DNA from: an uncultured Oligoflexia bacterium
Lineage (GTDB): Bacteria > Bdellovibrionota > Bacteriovoracia > Bacteriovoracales > Bacteriovoracaceae
NCBI GenBank assembly: GCA_913058265.1
Contig: CAJXPQ010000001.1
Location: 248,001 to 312,000 of the forward strand
Reading direction: 5' to 3'
DNA: 64,000 nt
Every line of letters starts with the position of its first letter. Positions within the stretch are counted from its first letter, which is position 1. The notes below the pieces were generated by a model. That model was not told the DNA's origin and did not search any database. It worked only from the letters and a program-made list of their open reading frames with translations. Below are positions 1 through 8,342 of this stretch, piece by piece. The position numbers and the translations under genes were made by a program.

Positions 1-28
1 CCAAAAAACATGCAAGCTATTGAAAACA

Positions 29-1075
29 TTAAACTAAACTTGAGTACACAGCTAAAGCTTTATTAATTGGTCCATTCTCTTCAGAATAATCTAATAAGTG
101 CTTATGAAGTTGATCCGAGAAGTCCTCGGAACTTTCTTTTGGTAAAATTGACGGTAAATTATCAATTGCAACCAAAGACAGAGGGACAGGAATATCCGTG
201 ACATTAATAAGGGGATTATCCAATGTACTCGCCTTAGAATATAGTGGAATCATATTACAATCACTGTCTGGATCACAACTCACATCACTAATCATATTGA
301 GATTCATGTTTGATGATTCAATGAGTTCCTCAGTAAGGAATGGTGGGCTCGGCCTTAGCGCGAGCACACAATTTATAAATAAATGGTAATTTAAAATATC
401 TCGATAGGGCCCTGGACTCACAGTATCCTTTTGATCCCATCCGGTTGTAGGCCATCCAAGCTCGTTTAAACAGTCGGTTGCCCCAGAACCACTTCTCCCC
501 ATACATCCTATAACTAAGGCTTTATGGTTATTGATAGTAGAGTAAGACTTAACAAAATCAATTAAATCTGATTTTATTTTGAATCTTTTCAATGACTTTA
601 ATTTAGAGAGTACTTCATCTGTTTTATTGAAATAGAATAAGGCTCCAAGTGCCGCTCCAACATATCCTGCCCAATAACCAAAAGCACAGACTCTCCTACC
701 ATTTTCATTAACCATATACTCGAGATCAATAATTTTGCCATCTCCAGTTTTAAATTTATTTAGAATTTCTCTATATCCATCTTGCTCTTTGAAAACATGT
801 GCAAAGAAGATATGTCTATGTTTAAAAAAAGAGATATTATCAGGTAAAGCTTTTAGCCCTACGATAATATTTTTTGAGTCTGAATCTACCCAGCTCCCAC
901 TAGCTACAACCTCACAACCCTGTTGCGCATAATCCTCAATCGGTATTATTGAATCCTTCCAATCTTCAACAATCACTTTGTGACCGGCATCAATTAATTT
1001 TTTACAATCAGCTGGTACTATAGCTCTTCTAAATTCATTTTTTTTTGTTTCTTCCCTAAGCCAAAATGTTTCCAT
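29..1075 (-). CDS. Saccharopine dehydrogenase (lysine-forming, LYS1-like)
   Basis: 348 residues, resembling the fungal-type saccharopine dehydrogenase (NAD+, L-lysine forming), which interconverts saccharopine with lysine and 2-oxoglutarate. The N-terminal half is an alanine-dehydrogenase/transhydrogenase-like domain opening with LREETKKNEFRRAIVP. GLKALP (about residue 73) and the HIFFAHVFKEQ stretch (about 88-98) carry the Lys and His expected of the LYS1 active site. AFGYWAGYVGAALG and the Rossmann-type VIGCMGRSGSGATDCL (about 188) follow. Length matches the roughly 370-residue fungal enzymes. It has no obvious operon partner: a terminator and a small secreted-protein gene lie upstream. In this organism it could serve lysine breakdown from prey protein or synthesis; the sequence does not decide. 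The family call is firm, the direction is inference. Confidence 0.85.
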   Translation of the reverse strand: METFWLREETKKNEFRRAIVPADCKKLIDAGHKVIVEDWKDSIIPIEDYAQQGCEVVASGSWVDSDSKNIIVGLKALPDNISFFKHRHIFFAHVFKEQDGYREILNKFKTGDGKIIDLEYMVNENGRRVCAFGYWAGYVGAALGALFYFNKTDEVLSKLKSLKRFKIKSDLIDFVKSYSTINNHKALVIGCMGRSGSGATDCLNELGWPTTGWDQKDTVSPGPYRDILNYHLFINCVLALRPSPPFLTEELIESSNMNLNMISDVSCDPDSDCNMIPLYSKASTLDNPLINVTDIPVPLSLVAIDNLPSILPKESSEDFSDQLHKHLLDYSEENGPINKALAVYSSLV

Positions 1076-1091
1076 TATTTAAGTCCCTTTA

Positions 1092-1120
1092 AATAAAAAA
1101 AGGCCAATGTTATTGGCCTT
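1092..1120 (-). terminator. Rho-independent terminator
   Basis: The stem AAGGCCAAT / ATTGGCCTT has a 3-base loop at 1100-1120. On the minus strand it is followed by a run of T (A at 1092-1100 on the plus strand). It lies just after the stop of the secreted-protein gene at 1147-1563 and separates it from the saccharopine dehydrogenase. Confidence 0.8.
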
Positions 1121-1146
1121 ATAACAAGATTAGAATATCAGTTTAA

Positions 1147-1563
1147 TTATTTCACAATACACTGAGATTTGAAAGTTGTACCATCATTAAACCTTATACT
1201 TGATGATAACGGACCAGGATGATTACCTACAATAGAAATATACTCTAAGTTTGCGCCTTTGTTTACATATTGGACATGAACAACTTCTTCAACACCCATA
1301 GCTCCTTGCGCGTAGGTTTTAATAGTACCAGAAGTCTCAATCACACCCTGACTTTCAACTGAGTCATTACCTTGCTTTCTAGTCGTGATAGAGAAGACAC
1401 CGCTAATATATGTATCATCAGAGTCTTGAACAATAACTCCAACGAGATCGAATTGATTTGATGTATCGATACCAGGTCTTTCACAGATTATATTTAGATT
1501 TGCACTAAAAGCACTAAGACTAATTAAGAAAGTCGTTAAAAATAGAACTAATTTAGATTTCAT
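1147..1563 (-). CDS. Small secreted protein, unknown function
   Basis: 138 residues. Residues 1-20 form a typical signal peptide (MKSKLVLFLTTFLISLSAFS), so the product is exported. The mature part is rich in beta-strand-like alternation and contains two cysteines, near its start (NIICERPG) and its end (KSQCIVK), that could form one disulfide. This suggests a small beta-sandwich or barrel-like fold. A GGAGAAAAC ribosome site precedes the ATG. It has its own terminator (1092-1120) and appears monocistronic. I do not recognise the family. Confidence 0.65.
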   Translation of the reverse strand: MKSKLVLFLTTFLISLSAFSANLNIICERPGIDTSNQFDLVGVIVQDSDDTYISGVFSITTRKQGNDSVESQGVIETSGTIKTYAQGAMGVEEVVHVQYVNKGANLEYISIVGNHPGPLSSSIRFNDGTTFKSQCIVK

Positions 1564-1736
1564 TTGTTTTCTCCTTGGGTGTGTTCGATATTGTATGGAG
1601 AGGTATGTAACTCAAATACCAAGTCAATACTATTAAAAGAGACAAAGTATGAACTATTTACTCAACGAGTCATTGCACTGGAAAAGATCATTTAATTAGT
1701 GTAGTTTTAGCAAGCTATAACTTTACAAGGAATACT

Positions 1737-2678
1737 ATGAAACTTAATAGACTATCAATTGCTGTATTACTTATGACTTTCTCTGTCTCAGCCTTGGCAG
1801 AAATTAAAGATATATGGCCGAGGATCCCTTTTAATATTCAGGGCGCCAACCTTTGTGAATTTAGAGCAGCATACTCTCAAACAAGGTCTGAGTATATGAG
1901 TGAAATGGTGTTTCATGCTGAAACATTACTTATGGCCGGAGACTTTAATCCTACTCAAACGTTGATGACTATTAATAGAATGTATGAGCAAAACCTCGCT
2001 TATGCAAAAAGAGGATTAGGTGTAACTCTTGAGAATACTTTCAAGGCTTATATGGAGCAATTTTATAATAATCTAAAACCAAGAACAAGAAACTTAGAGT
2101 TTAAACATGTTAAGCCAATTGATGAAGTTATAAATTTAGCTCTAAGAGGCCATCAGGTTCGCTCTATTTCAATATCAGAAGCATCAAAAATTGATCTTTT
2201 CCTACATGGTACATATTCAATGTCACCAAACTGTAATGGAAATATTGTTGTCACATTATCTTCGATATCAAGAGATGGCACATCAAAAACATACACCGCA
2301 ACTGGAAGACCAAGTTTAGTCATGTCTAAAATTGCTTCTCGTATTTTTGAAGATTATCAGAGGACTAAGTTTCCTAGTACGATTAAGATTGGGAGAACAA
2401 ATCTCACATTACTTGGTGGTTTAAATGGTGATATTGATAAAACATTTTATCTAGAAGAGGCACAAGGTCTTTGTGAAATTCTTGGTGGAAGGCTACCTAC
2501 TTCAAAAGAATATAAAATTATTAATTCTTATGGTTCTTGGTCTGGTGGGATTACACTTGGTCGAAAAATTTGGGCCTTAAGATATCCAGATGTATTCGTG
2601 CCTTACTTTACGAGAGCGCCTCAGAGAAGTTATCATCAAGTTAATGAAAGAGAATATTATTACATTTGTGTGAAATAA
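1737..2678 (+). CDS. Secreted protein with C-terminal GGRLPT segment
   Basis: 313 residues with an N-terminal signal peptide (about 1-21, ending SVSALA). The N-terminal two thirds look alpha-helical and match nothing I know. The last 75 residues contain LCEILGGRLPTSKEY and SGGITLGRKIWA and end in YYICVK. The C...GGRLPT...W...C pattern recalls formylglycine-generating-enzyme or C-type-lectin-like folds, where two Cys close the domain. That is inference only; no catalytic residues can be assigned. The gene stands alone, flanked by a divergent secreted-protein gene and a convergent pseudogene. Confidence 0.65.
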   Translation: MKLNRLSIAVLLMTFSVSALAEIKDIWPRIPFNIQGANLCEFRAAYSQTRSEYMSEMVFHAETLLMAGDFNPTQTLMTINRMYEQNLAYAKRGLGVTLENTFKAYMEQFYNNLKPRTRNLEFKHVKPIDEVINLALRGHQVRSISISEASKIDLFLHGTYSMSPNCNGNIVVTLSSISRDGTSKTYTATGRPSLVMSKIASRIFEDYQRTKFPSTIKIGRTNLTLLGGLNGDIDKTFYLEEAQGLCEILGGRLPTSKEYKIINSYGSWSGGITLGRKIWALRYPDVFVPYFTRAPQRSYHQVNEREYYYICVK

Positions 2679-2691
2679 ATTATTTGAGACC

Positions 2692-3097
2692 CTATAGTAC
2701 TTTTTCACTTGTTAGGACACCAAACATAATTTTTTTAACAGAAGATTCTGAGCTTTTTACGAAGTAAAAATTTGGGTGTCCAGACCAGATATCTTGCAAC
2801 TTTTGATCAAGTTGGACTGCTTGTTGCTCTGATTCGTTTCGAATAGGATTATTTGATTTAATCCCCTTGCCCGACTTGGCGCCCGTCTCAAAGAAGATAA
2901 CAGCGTCATACTGCTCCAACTCTTTCTCCCTAGTAGATTCGATCATTTCAAAAAAACTCGATATCACTACCAGAGAAAATCATAGTTGCAGCTTCTGGTA
3001 CCACAGATACCCTATCTCCAAGCTCCCTTCTAAAAAGATCTAGAGCCGTCATCTTTCCACCTCCGGGTCCACCAGTAATAACTATTCGCTTTTTCAT
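2692..3097 (-). pseudogene. Decayed AAA-type P-loop ATPase (AAA_28-like)
   Basis: Reading leftward from the ATG at 3097 gives MKKRIVITGGPGGGKMTALD, the start of the AAA_28 nucleotide-binding family, with the Walker A T replaced by M. This frame stops at TGA just after a run of seven T (about 2950). The next frame (2692-2967) resumes with FFEMIESTREKELEQYDAV and keeps the family's C-terminal NNPIRNESEQQAVQLD and the HPNFYFV segment. Removing one T joins the frames, but about 45-50 residues expected between MIFSG and the FFE segment are also missing. The ATG overlaps the upstream gene's TGA (ATGA), so it was once translationally coupled. I read it as dead or dying. Confidence 0.75.
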
Positions 3098-3507
3098 TGG
3101 GCCTTCTCACAGTGCTGAACATCAAACATTAAAAACTTCTTAGCTCTTTGTTTTTCACGATTGCAATTCTCGAGACTACACGCCTCTTGAAAATCAATAT
3201 ATTTCTGTTTGAGATCTCGTAAATTAATAGTTTGATCGTTATGCTTACAATTAATACCTTCGTCACCACTTTCAATTACAGGATCAAAGACTCTATACTT
3301 TTGATCCTTAGCTTCCATAAATTCATCATCTTGAGATCTATCTTGTTTGAGTTTTTTTGCTCCAAGAAAACTATTAACCTTATCACCAAAGGATTTTGCG
3401 TTAGGCGCTATAAGCTCTTTAGGCTTATTCTTGCCCTTAATCATGGTGATAAAGAGAAAGCAAATGGCAATAACAGTAAAACTTCCAAAAAATTTACTCA
3501 TCTTCAT
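3094..3507 (-). CDS. Small membrane-anchored protein, unknown
   Basis: 137 residues. A single hydrophobic segment at about 6-23 (FFGSFTVIAICFLFITMI) could be a membrane anchor or an uncleaved signal. The rest is highly charged (Lys, Asp, Glu, Gln) with four cysteines in the last 55 residues (INCKH, EACSLENCN, QHCEK), suggesting a disulfide-stabilised periplasmic tail. Its stop overlaps the start of the broken ATPase gene by ATGA, so the two formed one transcription unit. No family is recognised. Confidence 0.55.
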   Translation of the reverse strand: MKMSKFFGSFTVIAICFLFITMIKGKNKPKELIAPNAKSFGDKVNSFLGAKKLKQDRSQDDEFMEAKDQKYRVFDPVIESGDEGINCKHNDQTINLRDLKQKYIDFQEACSLENCNREKQRAKKFLMFDVQHCEKAQ

Positions 3508-3567
3508 ATCTGAATCCTTTTACCTATTATAAGAGATATTAGAATTCATACAAGTAAATATATAGCT

Positions 3568-4059
3568 CTATTCTTTAACTGCTCTAAATTCATAAGTTTC
3601 TTGAAGATAGCTAGGTATTCCCCATGTATCTTTATCAACATGATAACCTCTATCAGAGTCATCAGAAGATATACTCACATCGTATAAATCTACTCTGCCA
3701 CTTCTAAAGTCGAGCTCGATGACAATTTTTTCGGTGTCAGACTCTAACAACTCAGCGGATTCCTCAAAGTTAAGCTCTACCATGATATTATCTTTTTTGT
3801 AGTCGGTAGCATCGTATTGCCCCATTTTGAAATGAACAATTTCAGAGTATGTTTTATGTATTTTAAGTCTAACCCTCTTTGGCGTTTTACTATCCCGAAT
3901 TAAAGTATAGGTACCCTCTTCAACGTTAATACCAGCAGAGTAACCATTTAGAATAGTAGAGTTATAATCTGTTAAGTTTGCGCTTTGATGAGGATTTTCT
4001 CTATCTCCACCAAATACTGAAACTGACAATAAACTAAACAGTATGATCAAATTTTTCAC
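3568..4059 (-). CDS. Secreted protein, unknown function
   Basis: 163 residues with a short signal peptide (about 1-17, MKNLIILFSLLSVSVFG). The mature protein is hydrophilic, without cysteines, and rich in Asp, Glu, Ser and Tyr. Stretches such as TYTLIRDSKTPKRVRLKIH and IVIELDFRSGRVDLYDVSI look like beta strands. It is transcribed leftward and divergently from the SulP transporter, with about 135 bases between them. No motif points to a function. Confidence 0.6.
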   Translation of the reverse strand: MKNLIILFSLLSVSVFGGDRENPHQSANLTDYNSTILNGYSAGINVEEGTYTLIRDSKTPKRVRLKIHKTYSEIVHFKMGQYDATDYKKDNIMVELNFEESAELLESDTEKIVIELDFRSGRVDLYDVSISSDDSDRGYHVDKDTWGIPSYLQETYEFRAVKE

Positions 4060-4195
4060 AAATACCTCACTTTTAAGCCTATAAATTTATTAATTACATA
4101 TATAGTAGCAAAATCCTTGCCATCATTTACAGTCAGCGTTATAAATTAAATCCAAACAAAATTTATTAAAAATCTTTCTAAAGGCTTATAACCAC

Positions 4196-5698
4196 ATGTT
4201 TAAACTCATATCTGAAACCAAAGATAATCTTAAAAACGATATACTATCAGGACTAACTGTCTCTCTAGCACTTGTGCCAGAAGCAGTTGCTTTCTCCTTT
4301 GTTGCTGGGGTTGATCCTTTAGTTGGGTTATATGCCGCCTTTATGGTGGGATTAATTACCTCAATATTTGGTGGACGTCCTGGTATGATCTCAGGTGCCA
4401 CAGGGGCACTAGCAGTCGTTATGGTCTCTCTCGTGGCAGATCATGGAGTTGAGTATTTATTCGCAACTGTCGTTCTCATGGGAATTATCCAGATCTTGGC
4501 CGGTGTTTTTCAGCTTGGAAAATTTGTTAGACTTATACCCCACTCTGTAATGCTAGGTTTTGTTAACGGTTTAGCTATTGTCATTTTTCTAGCGCAACTC
4601 TCTCAATTTAAATATACAAACTCAGAAGGTGTGTTTAAGTGGCTTGAAACAACAGATCTAAGCTTAATGTTAGGATTAGTTTTCTTAACCATGTTTATCA
4701 TCCACTTTCTACCTAAGCTTACTAAAGCAGTTCCTTCGACATTGGTTGCCATTGTTGGGGTGACTGGAATAGTTCATCTTATGGGACTCGATACTAGAAC
4801 GGTTATAGATATGGCAAGCGTAGGCGGAGGCTTTCCAAGCTTCCACTTACCTCTAGTTCCACTTAACTTAGAGACATTTAATATTATTCTTCCTTATGCC
4901 TGTATTCTAGCAGCGATCGGTTTGATTGAGTCATTAATGACACTACAACTTGTTGATGAAATTACAGAGACTCGTGGAAGTACAAACAAAGAATGTATCG
5001 GTCAAGGTTTAGCAAATGTAGTAACTGGTTTTTTCAGTGGTATGGGTGGCTGTGCCATGATCGGTCAAAGTATGATTAATGTTAATTCTGGTGGACGAGG
5101 AAGAGCTTCAGGTATTACAGCGGCGCTATGTTTACTTTTCTTTATTGTTGCAGGTTCAAGCTTAATTGAAATGATCCCACTAGCAGCATTAGTTGGGGTT
5201 ATGTTTATGGTGGTACTAGGAACATTCGAATGGTCAAGTGTTCGCATCCTTGGAAAAATTCCAAAAGTTGATGCTTTCGTTATTGTTCTTGTTTCGACAG
5301 TTACTGTTTTTACAGATCTTGCAATTGCTGTTTTCTGTGGTGTTGTCGTATCATCACTGGCCTTTGCTTGGGAGAAATCAGCTTTAATCAAAGCTGTTGA
5401 CTATATTGATGCTGAAGGTTTTAAGCATTACCAAATTAACGGAACATTATTCTTTGGATCAGTGCAAAGCTTCTTAGCTTTATTTAATGCTAAAGAGGAC
5501 CCAAAAAAGATTTACCTCGATTTTAAAGATTCAAGAGTAACGGATTCATCTGCAATTGAGGCGATCAATAATATTGTTGAGAAATACAAATTTTTAGAGA
5601 AAGAAGTTTATATTAAAAGCCTAAGTCCCGATTGCCAGAGTGTCGTAAAAAAAGCAGATAACTACTTTGAGGCACCACAAGTAGAACACTCTTCTTAA
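4196..5698 (+). CDS. SulP family inorganic anion transporter
   Basis: 500 residues, an inner-membrane SLC26/SulP transporter probably moving sulfate, bicarbonate or another small anion. The N-terminal signature is intact (DILSGLTVSLALVPEAVAFS, about 14-33), and VGLYAAFMVGLITSIFGGRPGMISGATGA follows. About 11-12 hydrophobic segments fill residues 15-400. A short C-terminal STAS-like domain (about 410-495) contains IYLDFKDSRVTDSSAIEAI. Length is on the short side for bacterial SulP (about 490-570). Its stop overlaps the stop of the convergent histidine kinase gene inside the palindrome TTCTTAAGAA. Substrate cannot be read from the sequence. Confidence 0.9.
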   Translation: MFKLISETKDNLKNDILSGLTVSLALVPEAVAFSFVAGVDPLVGLYAAFMVGLITSIFGGRPGMISGATGALAVVMVSLVADHGVEYLFATVVLMGIIQILAGVFQLGKFVRLIPHSVMLGFVNGLAIVIFLAQLSQFKYTNSEGVFKWLETTDLSLMLGLVFLTMFIIHFLPKLTKAVPSTLVAIVGVTGIVHLMGLDTRTVIDMASVGGGFPSFHLPLVPLNLETFNIILPYACILAAIGLIESLMTLQLVDEITETRGSTNKECIGQGLANVVTGFFSGMGGCAMIGQSMINVNSGGRGRASGITAALCLLFFIVAGSSLIEMIPLAALVGVMFMVVLGTFEWSSVRILGKIPKVDAFVIVLVSTVTVFTDLAIAVFCGVVVSSLAFAWEKSALIKAVDYIDAEGFKHYQINGTLFFGSVQSFLALFNAKEDPKKIYLDFKDSRVTDSSAIEAINNIVEKYKFLEKEVYIKSLSPDCQSVVKKADNYFEAPQVEHSS

Positions 5699-7491
5699 GA
5701 ATTCGTTAACAGTATAGGGATCTTAAATATAAACTGGGTCCCTATGCCAATCTCACTTTTGACATCGACTTCTCCACCGTGTGAGAGTGCAATATGCTTT
5801 ACAATAGATAACCCCAAACCACTGCCACCAAGTTCGCGACTTCTTGCCTTATCAACTGAGTAGAAGCGCTCAAAGAGTCGTGGAAGATGATGAGGAGCAA
5901 TCCCCTGACCTTTATCACTAACAGTAATAGTAATATAATCATCCTCAACATAAGTTAATAAGGAGACCTCTGTATTTTCAGGTCCATACTTAATTGCGTT
6001 ATCAAGTAAGTTCATTATTGCCTGCTCAATTAATGAAGGAGCGACCTTAATTATGGCATCAACACAATTACATTCTATCAAAATATTTTTCGCCTTAGCG
6101 CGAGGTCGACATAACTCAATAACATTGGATAGAAGTTTTTTTATAGAGACCTCTGCGAGTTCAAGGTTACCTAGTGACGACTCTTTCTCTAAAGAACTGA
6201 GAGCTAATAAATCTTCTACAATCGCCTTCAGTCTAATGGTATGGCGCTCGATAGTTGTCATAAACTTAAGACGGGTTTCTTTATCATCAATATCTTCTTC
6301 TTTTAATGTTTCAACATAGCCTTGAATCACCGTAAGAGGTGTTTTTAACTCATGTGAGACATTCGCCACAAACTCTGTTCTGTGAGTTTCAAGTTCACGC
6401 ATTTTGGTAATATCATCAAAAACTAAAACCGCACCTTGTAAGGAATTATCATCTAGATCTAACATAGAGCCATGAATCTCTAAGGTTTTATCCCCAAACT
6501 TAACCTCAGTCGCAAGGGAGTTGTGATGACTTAAAAGCTTTTTTGCAAAATTTAAAATTTCTTCATTTTCAATAATAGTACTAAGTGGTGTGCCTTTAAT
6601 GCGATTATCAGCTGGATAATCAAACAAGTTAAGAGCTGATCTATTTATATGATAAACTGTTAGATCAGGTAGAATAGTAATAACTCCTTCAATCATACTG
6701 GTAAAAACGGCATTCATTTCATTACGTTGTTTTGAAATTTTTACAAATTGAGATCGAAGTTGAATGCTCATTTTTTTTACTGACCTGAACAAAGAATCAA
6801 TTTCTTCTGTATTTGACTGTCCTAGTAGTACACTTTCTTCAAGTTCATCCAAAGAGAAGTGCTCAACATGCTTCTTAATTAACTCTAGGGGGGCACTTAT
6901 CTTTTTAGCTTGAGCATATATAAAGTAAGTCAAAACAAACAAGAGTAGTAAACTCCAAATTAAAACTTTTCTGGTAAGGTTAGAAAGTGAATCTTGTAAA
7001 TTACTTACTGAGACAGAGTTTCGTAAGACACCAACAAGCTCACCTGATTTGGAATATAATGGAACTGCAATGTATAAAAAGTCTTCTCCAAGTGTAGGAC
7101 TATGCCTTAATGCCTCTCCAACTTGACCTAAAATAGCTTGTTTTACTTCATCTCTATCAATATGGTTTTCCATCTTAGAAAAATTAAAACTAGAGTCAGA
7201 GATGACTTTACCATTAGGAAGAATAATCGTTACTCGACTTGAAGAAACTTCGGAGATACTTTTAACTTTATTTTGTAGTGGCCGAAGATCTTTATTCATA
7301 ACTCCAGCAGTGATTTCAGCTTGAATTAACCTTGCTTCTTGTGTGAGATGCTTGATAGTTTCTTGAAAATAAAAGTTTCTAAAAGTGAACCTAGAGATGA
7401 CAATAATGATAATCAGACCAGCTAGAGAGATTAAAAAGTACGCTGGAAATAATTGAGAAAATAAACGTCTAGGCTTGATCTTTGAATCGAT
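5695..7491 (-). CDS. phoR: PhoR-like sensor histidine kinase with non-canonical start
   Basis: The first ATG, at 7299, gives 534 residues but omits the first membrane segment. The frame is open upstream to a stop at 7495-7497 and encodes PRRLFSQLFPAYFLISLAGL followed by IIIIV, a typical PhoR-type first transmembrane helix. That stretch has no ATG, GTG or TTG. I place the start at ATC 7489-7491, just after GGAGTAGG, giving about 598 residues; ATC 7477-7479 is an alternative. Order: TM1, a periplasmic region of about 100 residues, TM2 (WSLLLLFVLTYFIYA), HAMP, a PAS domain (FTSMIEGVITILPD), HisKA with the phospho-His in VANVSHELKTPLT, and HATPase (LMNLLDNAIKYG, DKGQGIAPHHL, GGSGLGLSIVKHI). It overlaps the regulator gene. 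With the phosphate transporter next door, a PhoB partner is likely. Confidence 0.8.
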   Translation of the reverse strand: MDSKIKPRRLFSQLFPAYFLISLAGLIIIIVISRFTFRNFYFQETIKHLTQEARLIQAEITAGVMNKDLRPLQNKVKSISEVSSSRVTIILPNGKVISDSSFNFSKMENHIDRDEVKQAILGQVGEALRHSPTLGEDFLYIAVPLYSKSGELVGVLRNSVSVSNLQDSLSNLTRKVLIWSLLLLFVLTYFIYAQAKKISAPLELIKKHVEHFSLDELEESVLLGQSNTEEIDSLFRSVKKMSIQLRSQFVKISKQRNEMNAVFTSMIEGVITILPDLTVYHINRSALNLFDYPADNRIKGTPLSTIIENEEILNFAKKLLSHHNSLATEVKFGDKTLEIHGSMLDLDDNSLQGAVLVFDDITKMRELETHRTEFVANVSHELKTPLTVIQGYVETLKEEDIDDKETRLKFMTTIERHTIRLKAIVEDLLALSSLEKESSLGNLELAEVSIKKLLSNVIELCRPRAKAKNILIECNCVDAIIKVAPSLIEQAIMNLLDNAIKYGPENTEVSLLTYVEDDYITITVSDKGQGIAPHHLPRLFERFYSVDKARSRELGGSGLGLSIVKHIALSHGGEVDVKSEIGIGTQFIFKIPILLTNS

Positions 7492-8149
7492 ATCCTACTC
7501 CCCAGACAGTTTCGATAAGTTTGCCTTTCTCTTTAAGTTTCTTCCTAAGTCCTACCACTTGGGTATCAACAGATCTATCTGTGACTGCATGATTATGTCC
7601 GCGTATTAAGTCTACAATTTGAGCTCTGGTATAGACATGACCTGGTTTTTTCACAAATAGGCTTAATACCTGAAACTCTGTTACTGACAAATTTACTGAC
7701 TCCCCATCAATTTGGACCAGTCTTTTATCTTCATTAATGACAATTCCATAAATGGCTTGATTATGAACAACCTTTTCATTTCTTCTTAGAACAGACTTTA
7801 CTCTCGCAACAAGAATATTTGGGCTAAATGGTTTAGCAATATAATCATCGCCCCCAAGTTCAAGCCCTTTAATGATATCGCTTTCTTCTCCATTAGCACT
7901 TAAGAAGATAATCTTTGTCTTATCTAACTTTCCTATCGCCCTGACCTTTTGACAAACTTCAAGGCCGTTAAAAATAGGCATCATAATATCAAGGATAATA
8001 AGGTCAGGCTCCTCTTCTATTGCCTTCGCAATTCCTTCCTCACCATTAACTGCCTCAATAACATCGAATTTATTACGATATAGATGAAAGTGGATGAGTT
8101 CACGTATATCCGCTTCATCTTCCACAATCAGGATTTTTTGTTTATTCAT
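7469..8149 (-). CDS. phoB: PhoB/OmpR-family response regulator
   Basis: 226 residues. The receiver domain (about 1-120) has the acidic pair in VEDEADIRE, the phospho-acceptor Asp in LIILDIMMP and the Lys in YIAKPFSP. A winged-helix DNA-binding domain (about 130-226) ends in VWGVGYRF, standard for OmpR/PhoB. It is followed and overlapped by the PhoR-like kinase gene and lies back-to-back with the Na+/phosphate cotransporter. The 193-base divergent region contains a Pho-box-like repeat. The ATG has no strong ribosome site. PhoB identity is inferred from context; the OmpR-family assignment is direct. Confidence 0.88.
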   Translation of the reverse strand: MNKQKILIVEDEADIRELIHFHLYRNKFDVIEAVNGEEGIAKAIEEEPDLIILDIMMPIFNGLEVCQKVRAIGKLDKTKIIFLSANGEESDIIKGLELGGDDYIAKPFSPNILVARVKSVLRRNEKVVHNQAIYGIVINEDKRLVQIDGESVNLSVTEFQVLSLFVKKPGHVYTRAQIVDLIRGHNHAVTDRSVDTQVVGLRKKLKEKGKLIETVWGVGYRFKDQA

Positions 8150-8207
8150 ATAAAATCTATAACATTAAAAAGCGATTTTGTTACCCAAAACTATATTAAT
8201 TACAGTG

Positions 8208-8240
8208 CCTTACCTTTTCTAACACTTTTCTAACACTTAT
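8208..8240 (+). promoter_or_regulatory. Pho-box-like direct repeat upstream of phosphate transporter
   Basis: CTAACACTTTT (8219-8229) and CTAACACTTAT (8230-8240) are adjacent 11-base direct repeats. A weaker copy lies just upstream (CTTACCTTTT, 8209-8218). Seven-base half-sites spaced by 4 AT-rich bases is the architecture of the PhoB box (consensus CTGTCAT repeats). It lies about 100 bases before the transporter ATG and between that gene and the phoB-like gene. Binding is inferred. Confidence 0.6.
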
Positions 8241-8342
8241 TACCTGATCCTCATACTTTACTAATATCATTTAGATATAAATTCGACATCATACTAAACA
8301 CACACATAATGAAAAAGCATAACTCTAAAGGGAGATTAACTT

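Noticed and set aside
7469-7500. Programmed frameshift fusing the response regulator with the kinase
   Set aside because: No clear slippery heptamer was seen near the overlap; a rare start codon explains the arrangement with fewer assumptions. It remains an alternative.
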